Notes under the pieces: generated by a model | The model's database searches: none | What the model was told of the DNA's origin: nothing | Seen by the model: the letters and a program-made list of their open reading frames with translations, nothing else | Assembly: GCA_022457065.1 (NCBI GenBank) | Contig: JAJGBQ010000006.1 | Location: 682,001 to 746,000, forward strand | Source of the DNA: Curvularia sp. ZM96 | Taxonomy: Eukaryota > Ascomycota > Dothideomycetes > Pleosporales > Pleosporaceae | Length of the DNA stretch: 64,000 nt | Direction of reading: 5' to 3' | Position numbers and translations under genes: made by a program | Shown: piece by piece, positions 54,650-64,000 of the stretch | Layout: the number at the start of each line of letters is the position of its first letter | How positions within the stretch are numbered: position 1 is the stretch's first letter

Positions 54650-55690
54650 GTTGGATATCTCGTCTTCTTTTAGAGAAGGGCTTTGATGGGGAGCAGGAGC
54701 AGGAGGGAGGGATCGGTGTGCCCAACTGGTTCCCCTGGAGAGTAAAAGAGCATGACGTGCGATGGGGAAGATGATGCCAATGTCGTATGTGCAAACGAGA
54801 CGAAGGAGAAGAGAAGGGGGAAGGCTGTATAGCTGTTGTCATTTTTTGCCATTGTTGTTTTCTTGCTTGGTCTTTGGTAGGACGAGAGTAATGTGTGCAA
54901 GAGACAGAGACGTGTATGGAGCTTTGTTTGATACCATGATGAGAAAGAGAGGGACATAGGAGATGGCTGTAGTAGTGGAACTTCTTCTTACGTTTGGGGG
55001 GGTTTTCTCCCTCTGCTACCATGTCCTTGGGAGTTTTTTTTTTCAGGTTGTAAATTTGTACATGTCTTGTCTCTCTTGTGTTTCCACACACACATGTACA
55101 TGTGCATATATACATATACCGTCTCGGTAGTTGGGTGCTTTTACATAGTGAGTTAAGTTGTTGGGAGGAGTTAACCAAAGCACAAATCGAGGCAGTCGCA
55201 GTATGCTCGTCTAACATAAAACCAGTGAGAAAGGTAGTCCTGCAATGTTGAAATGGCAACGCCCACAATTTCGTTGCGATACCGGCGTGAATGTCCTCAG
55301 CCTTGTCTGCTACACTAGTCTTTCTCAAGATGATAACTCATACGTCACAACGCAACCAGGAAATCTTTGTGTGAATTGAGGATTTGGATTTTCGTGTTAT
55401 CAAGGACCGGATAGCAATCTTGCCTCTCGCGCATGGAAAAGAAAGGCACGTGTCAGGGTGAAAGGAAGAGAAAAAGGACCGAAAACATTGAGCCCCTCCT
55501 CCCCCCTTCGACCGTCTCTTTTCTCATTTCTGTCCTTTGCCTCGCGCTCATGTCAAAAGTTCCTCCTTTTGTCTTTTCCATGGCTTTAAAAACATTCCAG
55601 GGACCCGAGGTGCATTTCGTATCGTCAAGTAATCATCTCCGTCAATTTGCGCCTCCTACTCCGGCCAATGTCCAATCAAAGGAAGGGCAT
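54650..55690. other. Convergent 3' regions, MVP1 and RPS29
   Basis: 1,041 bp between the MVP1 stop and the RPS29 stop. It contains T-rich runs (for example at 55036-55045) and a CA/TA-rich tract at about 55083-55118. Several open frames are present but none has protein character. Confidence 0.45.
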
Positions 55691-56142
55691 TTATCGGTGC
55701 TGTTGCAAGTTAGTCCCTGCATCTCCATTTACACCGTACAGAGCATGCTCGACGAAAGGACGATGTTCGCCGTCCAACCTCGTATGCTCATGTGTTTAAG
55801 CGCAGACACCAACGTACCTTGACGAAGCCAATGTCGGCGCTCTTCTCACGGAAGCACTGACGGCAGATGTTGAGGCCGTACTTGCGGATCAGACCAGCAG
55901 GGTGGGTGCAGACGCGGCTGTGAGTACTGTGTTAGCCAACGCCGTGTCCTAAACTATAGCCTCTTTCTTATCCAATCCCACCCCCCTCATCGAGCGAAGC
56001 GTCCATCATGGTACGCAAATGGGCCCAGGGGGTCGTTTCAATCGTATATAAGATGGGCTTCCGGGAAATGTTCGACATACCACTCGCGAGAGCCCTTGCC
56101 GTAGGTCCTAGGGCGCGAATACCAGACAGACTCGTGAGACAT
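55691..56142 (-). CDS. RPS29: 40S ribosomal protein S29 (uS14)
   Basis: Zinc-binding protein of the small ribosomal subunit. Exons 56142..56081, 55917..55818 and 55699..55691 join to 56 residues, exactly the family length. Introns are 163 and 118 bp. It begins MSHESVWYSRPRTYGKGSRE. The first splice restores C21, and the zinc ligands are C21, C24, C39 and C42 (CRVC and CRQC around GLIRKYGLNI). Exon 2 ends FREKSADIGFVK. The last exon is only nine nucleotides, coding His-Arg and stop, placed from the GACTAAC branch point and CAACAG acceptor and from the conserved FVKHR ending. A further intron in the 5' leader is possible (a donor GTAGGT and an acceptor AACAG lie upstream of the ATG). Confidence 0.94.
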
Positions 56143-56714
56143 GTTGTGTGGGTTGGAGGGGGTTGACAAAGGGTAGTCTTTGTTGCTGTTTTCGAGTCAG
56201 TCTTTTTCGTCCCGACAAAGAGTTTCGCAGTCGCGTTCCAGAGCTACCTACAGTGTTGACTGTTGTCGGCGGAGTTGAACGGGCGTGCGTAGGCTTGTCG
56301 AAGTCGTCAAAGGTGGCTGCCGATAATTCGCGTATTGTGTGTGCTGGTCCGTGCAGAGCACTAAGGTTAGCGCAGAACTTCCACTGCCTTCTTTGGTTGT
56401 GCCAAGCCATCACTGGATTCCACGCCTTTACTCACCAAACGTCTTGCATGGAAAAGTGTTGGTGGGAAAATAAAATACAGTGGTATTAAAAGTTGCGAAG
56501 GGCTCATATCAGCTTAAACAGAGCCAGAGTGACGTTGCAGCGATAAATTCATACAATCTACCAGCCCTAGCCTGAACCATATCCGTCGTGATAACGCCGA
56601 AGCGCCATGCTGTAGCCGTGGCTTTGGTAGAAGAACAACAGAGCCCCGAAATATGCCCTGTAACCATGTGAAATGGACAAAAAACAAACATACATTGCGC
56701 TCGTGTCAAAACAT
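56143..56714. other. RPS29 leader/promoter and SCC3 3' region
   Basis: 572 bp between the RPS29 start and the SCC3 stop. The part nearest RPS29 probably holds a leader intron. No other gene noted. Confidence 0.45.
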
Positions 56715-59700
56715 TCAATCGCCGAGTATGCTCTCTTCCCCGTCTCCGTTTCCTTCTGCAGCATCGTCGCCATTCTCCTCTGCTTCCTGCACACCATTAG
56801 TGTGCTCCTCATCACCATCCGCCATTTCCTCGTCCTCAATCTCATCACCAGACACCTCATGCTCTGCCTCATCTTCATCTTCGTCACTATCGACTTCCAC
56901 AATCTCTTTGCTTTTGGCTGGTTTTGCGGTTTCCTTGTTCGCCTTTGTGCCCTTCTTCGGCACCTTGCGCTGTTTGACTGCGTCAAGATGATTCACAACT
57001 TCCTTCCATGTGGGTGTGAGTTTCGTCTTGTTGCGTTCAAGCCGCTTGCGTACTGTGCCTGAGCCATCCCCGTCGAGCGCGCCAACAAGCACGGCGTGGA
57101 CGATACGACCGCCGAATGCATCAAGCGACTGTTCCGCTAGAATGGCACGCACTTGCTTATCCGATACTGTGCCCTCATCCGCGGCATCCTCTTCGTCACT
57201 TTCCGGTTCATCGTCTGGATCAATTGGATCATCGTCGACATCCGGCTCTTCAAGGCGCTTGTTAGTGAGCTTGGCTAGGTGGTTTTCCCATGCCGTGAGG
57301 ATTTGTAAGATGGCTTTTGTTGTGTTGCCATCGATATCGCGGCAAAGAGCTTCCCAGTCGTCGTTGGCGCTATTTGAACCGCGGCCCTGTGCCTTCTTGG
57401 GTGTCTTTGTCATCTTTCCCTTCTTGACCCGTAATGTGCAGAACATGGTGTAAATATCCAGGAGCAAATTTGCTGCGTCGAGGCGGACTTCGTCTGTGCC
57501 TTTTCGGCTTTCCATAATCTTCATCAACGTTGTGATGCAGGTGTCTCTCCGTTCTACAAGCGCCATGAGCTCGTCATCAAGCATGGTGGTGCCTTCTTCA
57601 ACATGTGTAGTACACTCCCGGCATTTCCACATGAAGTACATGAGCATGATGGACATTGCGTGACGAACAAGAGTATCGTCTGCTTCTTCAACCTCTGCGT
57701 CCAGTTCCTCAACTGGAACACCGCGTTCCAGTATCTGCAACACCGAGTCTATCGGCGGTGTGTCTAGAGCCGCCTTCTTGCCTCTGGCTTTTGTCTTCGC
57801 AGGAGCGGCGATATGGTCAAGCACAGAAGCGTCTGAAACAGTCACCAACTGTGCCATCTTCAGCACAACGTTGGATACGCCACGAAGGACGTTTTGGTCC
57901 AAGTTGCCTCGCTTAGAAAAATCCCTGCCTCGTCGAAGGGCATCGAATGTGTTAATCAAGTCATCCCATAACGCTTGCACCTTAAGGTCGACAGTCTCTC
58001 TGAGCTCTTCGCTGCCCTGAGCGTGTAGGATAGACCCGATAGCCTCTCCAAGCACGCGCTCGTTGTGATGAGTAAGGAACTGCTTATTGATGTCATCGAG
58101 TAACGCAGTGAGGGCTCCATTCTGTCGAAGCTCCTCGAAGACATCCAGGTTGAGTTCGCGCTCTAATCGAAGACATAGCGCAGCAGCTTCAGGAAGGGCG
58201 CCAAATTTCTTCAGAAGCTGAGGAATGAGCAATGAAAGTCGACGAGCCATGTCTGCTTGGTCCTCTTGCTCGCTCTCACGTTGTGTCTTAGTCCTCTTTT
58301 TGTCTTTGGACACCTCTGCAAGGCGCTGAAGTCGAATCCGTACCACAGAGTTGAGAATATCCAAGAGAACCGTCTCATGTTTCTCCTCGAGCTGGCAGGT
58401 TTGGCGAAGCATAGTCTCAGGGTCTTCGCTGTCTCCTTGGACGGTTTGTGAATGATCGTATAGGAGATAACCAGCCAAAACTTCCCATGATCGAATCTCT
58501 GGAATAGCGTCGTAGAGAGCTTGAGCAGCGAGTGAAACCCGTGATTCCACACCGGCAGCGATAAGTCCCAGCTCTGTACCAGGAGACATGCGTTGAATTT
58601 GCGAGGGCAGCTCGACTTCGTCCTCGTCATACGAGAGCAGTTGGTCAACCAAGCACTTCAGCTTGAGCCACTCAAGTCGTGGGTTATGGTATTCTTCATC
58701 TTCTTCGTCTGGTGGCGCCAATGCTTCATTCAGCGCTTCTTCACCTCCCATTTCTTCTACGGTTGCTTCATATGCAGAATTGACATTCTCGGCAAAGAAA
58801 CCAACCACGGACTTGCGAACCTTTGCATCCGAGTCAAATATGAGTTTGCCAACTGAATCGATGTCATCGGGCTCAAGAAAACCGGCTTCTCGAAGAGTAT
58901 CTAGCAAGTCGACTGCTGCGGCACGCACATTGATCTCCGCATCGTGAGTGGCCATTTCTACGATGCGTGGCCGGAAGCGCTCGGTGAATGTCTTCAAGCC
59001 GGCCAGCTTACTCTCGTCTCGGAATAAGCGGGCAAGCTGGTGCAGCACCTCGATACGTGTGGATGCATTTGGATCTGAAAGCACCCAGCCAAGATAGCGG
59101 AGTTTAGTTCCATCGAAGAACTTGTCGGGATAGGCAATGATCCAGTCGGCCAGCGCTACCACGCTATCGACCCTGATCTTAGGATCGACATCCCGGTAGC
59201 GATGCACGTAGACAGCAGCGAACCAGTCATCCAGCTGACTCCTGACAAACTCTAGCTTTTGATTGTACTCCTCGATCTCTTTTTCTGCCGCAGAGATACG
59301 CTCTTTGTTTACTCTGGACTTCTTGGCTTCGGCTTCGCTCTGACGGACGCGCTTAGCCGTGTTCTCTACCAAGTCTGCCGCGATTTGCGCCAGGGCTGTG
59401 GTAATGGCTAACGAAGCGACTGTGCTTGTGTGTCGGAATGGACGGTTGCCGGTGGAGGACATGGCGCCCAACCAGACCGAGATGTTCTCTAAAATCTCCG
59501 CGCTCTCGTACATAAGGCCTGATTCTGCAATGGTTTGTACGAGGGTCATGAAGAAACCCTGTAGGGCATTTCTGAACGCATTGCCGCCGCCGTCTTTTGC
59601 CTTTGCAATCAAAGGGTATTCAGTAACTTCATACTGCTTCCTGTTAGCATGCGCCGAACCGCATAGGATAACTATGTTTGGCCCACCTGCTGGAATTCTT

Positions 59701-60368
59701 CTTGAATCTCGGCCACGCGGTTGGGCGCGTTGTCAGGATCTCCCACATCGTCTTCGTTTATCCGCAAGTCGCAGCCTGAAGCTTGCAATACTAGATTTAC
59801 AATCTCTGCCACAGCTTTGGCTTCGTGTTCATTGAATCGGGCTGCCCATCGGGCGGCTACGTCTTCCAGGCGGTCACCACTAGCGAACACGTCGGCTATC
59901 GCGCGTTAGCTGGTGCAAGCTCCCTATGCGCTTGCACGACATACCATATAGGCCCTCGGTCTCCTCAGGAAGCGTGCTCTTGCGTATTGGTGCTTTTCGC
60001 GGCCTTTTGGCAATCTTCTTTGTCGCGTTGCTGGCCGGACGAATGGCCAGGCTTACGCTATCGCCATTGGTCTTTGGCTTTTTAGCTGCTGGCTTACGGG
60101 CAGCAGTTTTGGTCTTTCTCTTGCGCCTACGCTCTCTGATTTCCTCTTCGTCCGGCTCATCCTCACTGCTCTGGTCCGACTCTTCCTCGGAGGACTCGCT
60201 CGCGTCTACGCCGCTATCATTGTCGTTTCCGCGCTTCCGCTTGGTGGTGGTGGTTGGGCTTGCGCCTGGCGCGAACCGGTCTGGCTTCTTGGATACGCGT
60301 CCGGATTTGCGCCGCGTGGCAGTGGATTCGACCTGGTCAACCCCTGAGGGCGATGCAGTCGCGCTCAT
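56715..60368 (-). CDS. SCC3: Cohesin subunit Scc3 (STAG/Psc3)
   Basis: HEAT-repeat subunit that binds the cohesin kleisin and DNA, needed for sister-chromatid cohesion. Exons 60368..59945, 59895..59687 and 59633..56715 (introns 49 and 53 bp) give 1183 residues. The N-terminal 140 residues are disordered and basic/acidic (TKRKRGNDNDSG, RERRRKRKTKTAARK). The STAG region starts at the first splice: LYADVFASGDRLEDVAARW, EIVNLVLQASGCDL. The stromalin conservative domain lies at about 343-430: LDDWFAAVYVHRYRDVDPKI, ADWIIAYPDKFFDGT and LRYLGWVLSD. Helical repeats follow to about residue 1070, then an acidic tail rich in DEDEDE. Length agrees with fungal Scc3. The start lies 107 nt from an ACGCGT hexamer. 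Confidence 0.94.
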
Positions 60369-61137
60369 TGTAGTCGCGCGCGTGTACGTGATGCAGCGAC
60401 TAGTGGTGTTGAGGTGGAAGAGAGTGGCGCGACAATTGCGGTCGATGGGGTGGAGGCGGGGACAGCAATGGGAGACGCGTTGTATGTCCGAGCACTTTTA
60501 GTCCCAGGTTTGGGCGCACGTGCATGACGCTGCCGCGCATCGTCTCTTCACTTGCGCAACGTCAAATCGCCTTTGCGCCAGCATGGTCATGAACATAGTC
60601 TGTAGATAGCATGGGGTTCTTACAAAGGTATCCTTGTCTTTGTTCGAAGTACTGTCTTCCTTCGGCTTTCTGATTAGACTCAGAGTCGTGGACTACCAGT
60701 GTTGGAATGACATAGAGGAAGCCAGCAGAGCGTACTCCTTTGTGAATAACATGCACAACTCTGCAGTCTTCTCGGTGTATATCACAGCTCTGTATTGGTC
60801 TCTCAGCGCCCTCTGTAGTGGGTGCATATGGCTTCAATGCTGACAGTTGACATGGACGGTTACGCAGTGGCATGGTTAGGGTGTAGACTGAAGCTGAACC
60901 CCCAATCATCGGTGACAGCTTTGCGCCACGAGGTATAGTGTCCATGATAAATACAGCCGCAGCATCACCAGATGGATGGCTCGCATCCACAAGTTGATAT
61001 ACAGTCGCAAGCTTGAGGTCGCGTAAGCAGTCGAGGTGCAGTTGTTATCGATACGTCACTAACGGAACCGCTTTCGGACGCAGCTGCGGCTCTAACACCT
61101 ACAACTCCGCAACCTTCGCGCTCCCCACACTCGCCCA
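60369..61137. promoter_or_regulatory. Bidirectional promoter SCC3/CUL4 with MCB-like hexamer
   Basis: 769 bp between two divergent start codons. An ACGCGT lies at 60475-60480, close to SCC3. A minus-strand frame of 142 codons (60562-60990) is open, but it has no recognised motif and would occupy most of the promoter; it is not called as a gene. Confidence 0.4.
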
Positions 61138-63929
61138 ATGTCCACCAATCCAAGTGCGCTGAAACGCAAGCACTCAGGCAAGACGATCAAGGAGCTTTTC
61201 AACACGCAATCCAAGCCGAACCTTGCCTCTGCAGCTCCGTTATCGCCCACGAGCAAGCGCACACGACGAGACAGCTCTCCCATAGAAAGCACAGAGATTG
61301 CCACTTCCCCGCCTTCGATAACCAGCATGAACACGGCCGACATGTATACTTTTTCAAGTAAAAAGTCAGCGATGCCGAACAACGCCGATGTTGTCGATCT
61401 CACCGCGAGCCCTGATAACAGCACTGCTAAGATGAATGGCCAACGGAACGGAATGCGCAAGGCAGCACCCAACATGCATACCAACAGTGGCCCCAAGCGA
61501 CTGGTAGTAAAGAACTTCAAGCCGATCAGAAAGGTAGACCCTCGCGCTTTTCTAGATCAGACATGGCAGAAGATCGAAAAGGCCTTGAACACCATATTCG
61601 AGCAAGGCGACATTGACTTCAGTCTGGAGGAACTATACCGGGGTGTAGAGAATGTCTGCCGACAGAACATGGCCAAGGATATCAAAGAGCGCCTGATTGC
61701 CAAGTGCAAGGACTATGTAGGGGGTACCTTAAAGGCAAAGGTCAAGGACAGCCTGAACAGAACCAGCGTCGATGTACTGCGGACAACACTGCAGGCTTGG
61801 GCGACATGGAACAGTCAGATGGTAAGCCATACTGACGATATTATACACAAAAAACTAATCCACTGGCAGAAATATCTGGACTGGATCTTTTGCTACCTCG
61901 ACCGCGCCTACCTTCTTCCACGACACGAATCCCTCTCCGAAATCTGCATAAGCCTCTTTCGTTCTGTCATCTTCGAACATGACAAGTTGAACCCTCGCAT
62001 TATCGACGGTGCCTGTGATCTTGTATCCACTGATCGGACAGGCGGCGACCTTGACAGCGAAACGTTTTCTAAGACAGTGAACATGTTCCACGACATGCAA
62101 GTCTATACACGTCACTTTGAACCGCGCTTGATGGAAATCAGTCAGGAATATGTAGTGAAATGGGCTGAGACAGAGAGCGCAGAAAAGTCGCTGCCGGAGT
62201 ATGTCCGCAATTCGAGGGCGCTTATGGACCGTGAAATGAATCGAGTAGAGATGTTCAGTCTTCCAAACACAACCAAACGAGAACTCCTCACGCTGCTCGA
62301 AGATCACCTGATAACGAAGAAGGAGTCACGACTGACAAATCAAGATGATCTCGCTGATCTTCTAGAGACTAACGCTGTTCAAGACCTCGAGTTGCTATAC
62401 ACGCTTCTCGAACGTAGAAAGATGGGCGCGCACCTACGACCTGGCTTTACGAAATGGATAGAAGATGAGGGTACGGCTATCGTGTTCAATGAGAAAGAAC
62501 AAGACAACATGGTAGTACAGTTGCTGTCATTGAAGCGTCAATTAGACACCATATGGAAAACCTCGTTCCATCGAGACGAAGAGCTGGGTCATGGACTGCG
62601 CGAGGCTTTTGACAAATTCATGAACAAGACCAAGAAGACAAGTGCAAGCTGGGGCACAGACAACTCCAAGACTGGTGAAATGATCGCCAAGTACGTGGAC
62701 ATGTTGTTAAGAGGAGGTGCCAAAGCGATACCAACACAGCTCAGCCGAAAGGCAGAGAAGCCTGTTGAAGTAGAGGCTGAGGATGATAAAGAAGATGATG
62801 TGTTTGATGAAGACACCGAAGTGAACAGCCAACTCGACCAAGTTCTGGATCTGTTCCGCTTCTTACATGGCAAGGCTGTTTTTGAAGCCTTTTACAAGAA
62901 GGATTTGGCACGGCGACTATTGATGGGCAGGAGCGCAAGTGCAGACGCCGAGAGGAGCATGTTATCCAGACTCAAGATTGGTAAGCCCTCTTTGGTAGGA
63001 GAGTTCTACGCGACGTACTTGCTAACATTTTACAGAATGTGGTGCTGGCTTCACTGCCAATCTCGAACAAATGTTCAGAGACATTGAGTTGTCACGAGAA
63101 GAGATGAGCTCGTACAAGAATATCAGTGAGGAACGCAACGAAAAGCTTGATCTCGACCTGAATGTCAACATTCTTTCTGCATCGGCCTGGCCTACTTACC
63201 CCACCGTTCCCGTCATCCTGCCCCCGGAGATCCAATCTGCCATCAATAAGTTCGAAGCACATTACAAGGTCAAACACACTGGTCGCAAACTAGAGTTCAA
63301 GCATGCACTCGCACATTGTCAAGTCAAGGCTAGGTTTCCTAAAGGGCTCAAAGAATTGGTGGTCTCGTCATTCCAGGCCATAGTGCTCTTGTTGTTCAAT
63401 GGCCGGAAAGACGACGAGCATATCGATTACGAATATCTCAAGCAGGCCACTGGTCTACGTAAGTTTTGTTAAATTCTCGTTGGAATACGTCTTCTAACAT
63501 AGTACAGCGCCTGCCGAGCTCAATCGCACACTGCAATCTCTTGCCTGTGCCAAAGTACGGCCTCTTACGAAACATCCAAAAGGCCGCGACATCAATGAAA
63601 CTGACACATTCACTATCAACTCTTCATTCACAGACCCTAAATACCGCATCAAGGTTAACACCGTTCAACTCAAAGAGACTGCAGCTGAAAACAAGGAAAC
63701 ACACGAACGTGTTGCTGCAGACCGAAACTACGAAACACAGGCCGCCATTGTGCGCATTCTGAAGGCGAGAAAGAGGATCAGCCACGCCGAACTGGTTAGC
63801 GAGACCATCAAGGCTACAAGGAATAGGGGTACCTTAGAAGTTGGTGGTATCAAGAGGAATATTGATCGGTTGATTGAGAAGGAGTTCCTAGAAAGAGAGG
63901 ACGATGGGCTTTACGCCTACATCGCATAG
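61138..63929 (+). CDS. CUL4: Cullin 4, scaffold of DDB1-linked ubiquitin ligases
   Basis: Scaffold that joins Rbx1 to DDB1 adaptors in CRL4 ubiquitin ligases, active in DNA replication control, repair and chromatin regulation. Exons 61138..61821, 61870..62980, 63036..63458 and 63508..63929 (introns 48, 55 and 49 bp) give 879 residues. The first 130 residues are disordered and basic, as in CUL4. Cullin repeats follow (QTWQKIEKALNTIFEQGDID; YLDWIFCYLDRAYLL). The cullin homology domain includes FEAFYKKDLARRLLMGRSAS, ECGAGFTANLEQMFRDIELS and PAELNRTLQSLACAK, the second and third completed by splicing. The winged-helix C-terminus has IVRILKARKRISHAEL with the neddylated lysine K825, and ends DDGLYAYIA. 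The first intron is a multiple of three without stop codons. Confidence 0.95.
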
Positions 63930-64000
63930 ACTACGCTCAGTACTGGTCAGCATATGAGGGCTTATGAGGGGTTTTTTTTTGGCTCAATTGTATCAATATG

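Noticed and set aside
60562..60990. 142-codon minus-strand frame between SCC3 and CUL4
   Set aside because: No motif, would fill the shared promoter, and composition is not gene-like; kept only as a remark.
1..64000. CRISPR arrays, prokaryotic operons or phage modules
   Set aside because: The window is a eukaryotic nuclear region with spliced fungal genes; no such structures are present.

Overview
The window is nuclear DNA of a filamentous ascomycete (Pezizomycotina). The protein resemblances suggest Dothideomycetes, probably Pleosporales, but that rank is an inference. The evidence is densely packed intron-bearing genes with short GT-AG introns (mostly 46-125 bp) and CTAAC/CTGAC-like branch points, fungus-specific families (PalH, Mvp1, Alb1, Urb2, Utp8, DUF2421 and DUF4211 proteins), and intron-split small secreted proteins. 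I see no transposon, tRNA, rRNA or CRISPR array.

Layout. 1-10.4 kb: importin alpha (5' part only, minus), POT1, a UPF0643-like protein, MIC10 (minus) and URB2. 10.6-19.6 kb: a triple-PHD protein with an 87-bp tandem repeat, a repetitive secreted protein (minus), a lineage-type hypothetical, an iron-dependent alcohol dehydrogenase/maleylacetate reductase-like enzyme (minus) and a medium-chain dehydrogenase. 19.7-21.2 kb: a divergent mitochondrial pair, glycine cleavage H protein and mitoribosomal protein bS6m. 21.2-25.1 kb: an almost empty 4-kb stretch followed by a small secreted protein. 25.9-43.4 kb: a Bre4-like membrane protein, UTP8, ELG1/ATAD5, a membrane-anchored ubiquitin protease, ALB1 and a DUF4211 protein. 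43.8-49.2 kb: a second sparse stretch holding very small genes, among them a 59-aa membrane microprotein and a 55-aa six-cysteine secreted protein, each assembled here from two short exons. 49.2-64 kb: PalH, Mvp1, RPS29, cohesin Scc3 and cullin 4.

How the genes fit together. Housekeeping functions dominate. Ribosome biogenesis is represented by URB2, UTP8, ALB1 and RPS29; genome maintenance by POT1, ELG1, SCC3 and CUL4; mitochondrial function by MIC10, GCVH and MRP17; membrane traffic and pH signalling by MVP1 and PalH. Several pairs are divergent and share a compact promoter (MIC10/URB2, GCVH/MRP17, UTP8/ELG1, SCC3/CUL4). The accessory layer consists of three secreted proteins, each beside a gene-poor stretch.

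Exon boundaries were inferred by eye from reading-frame continuity, GT/AG sites and family conservation. Multi-exon genes are given as their full coding span, with exons listed in the evidence. No similarity search was possible, so family calls rest on recognised motifs.
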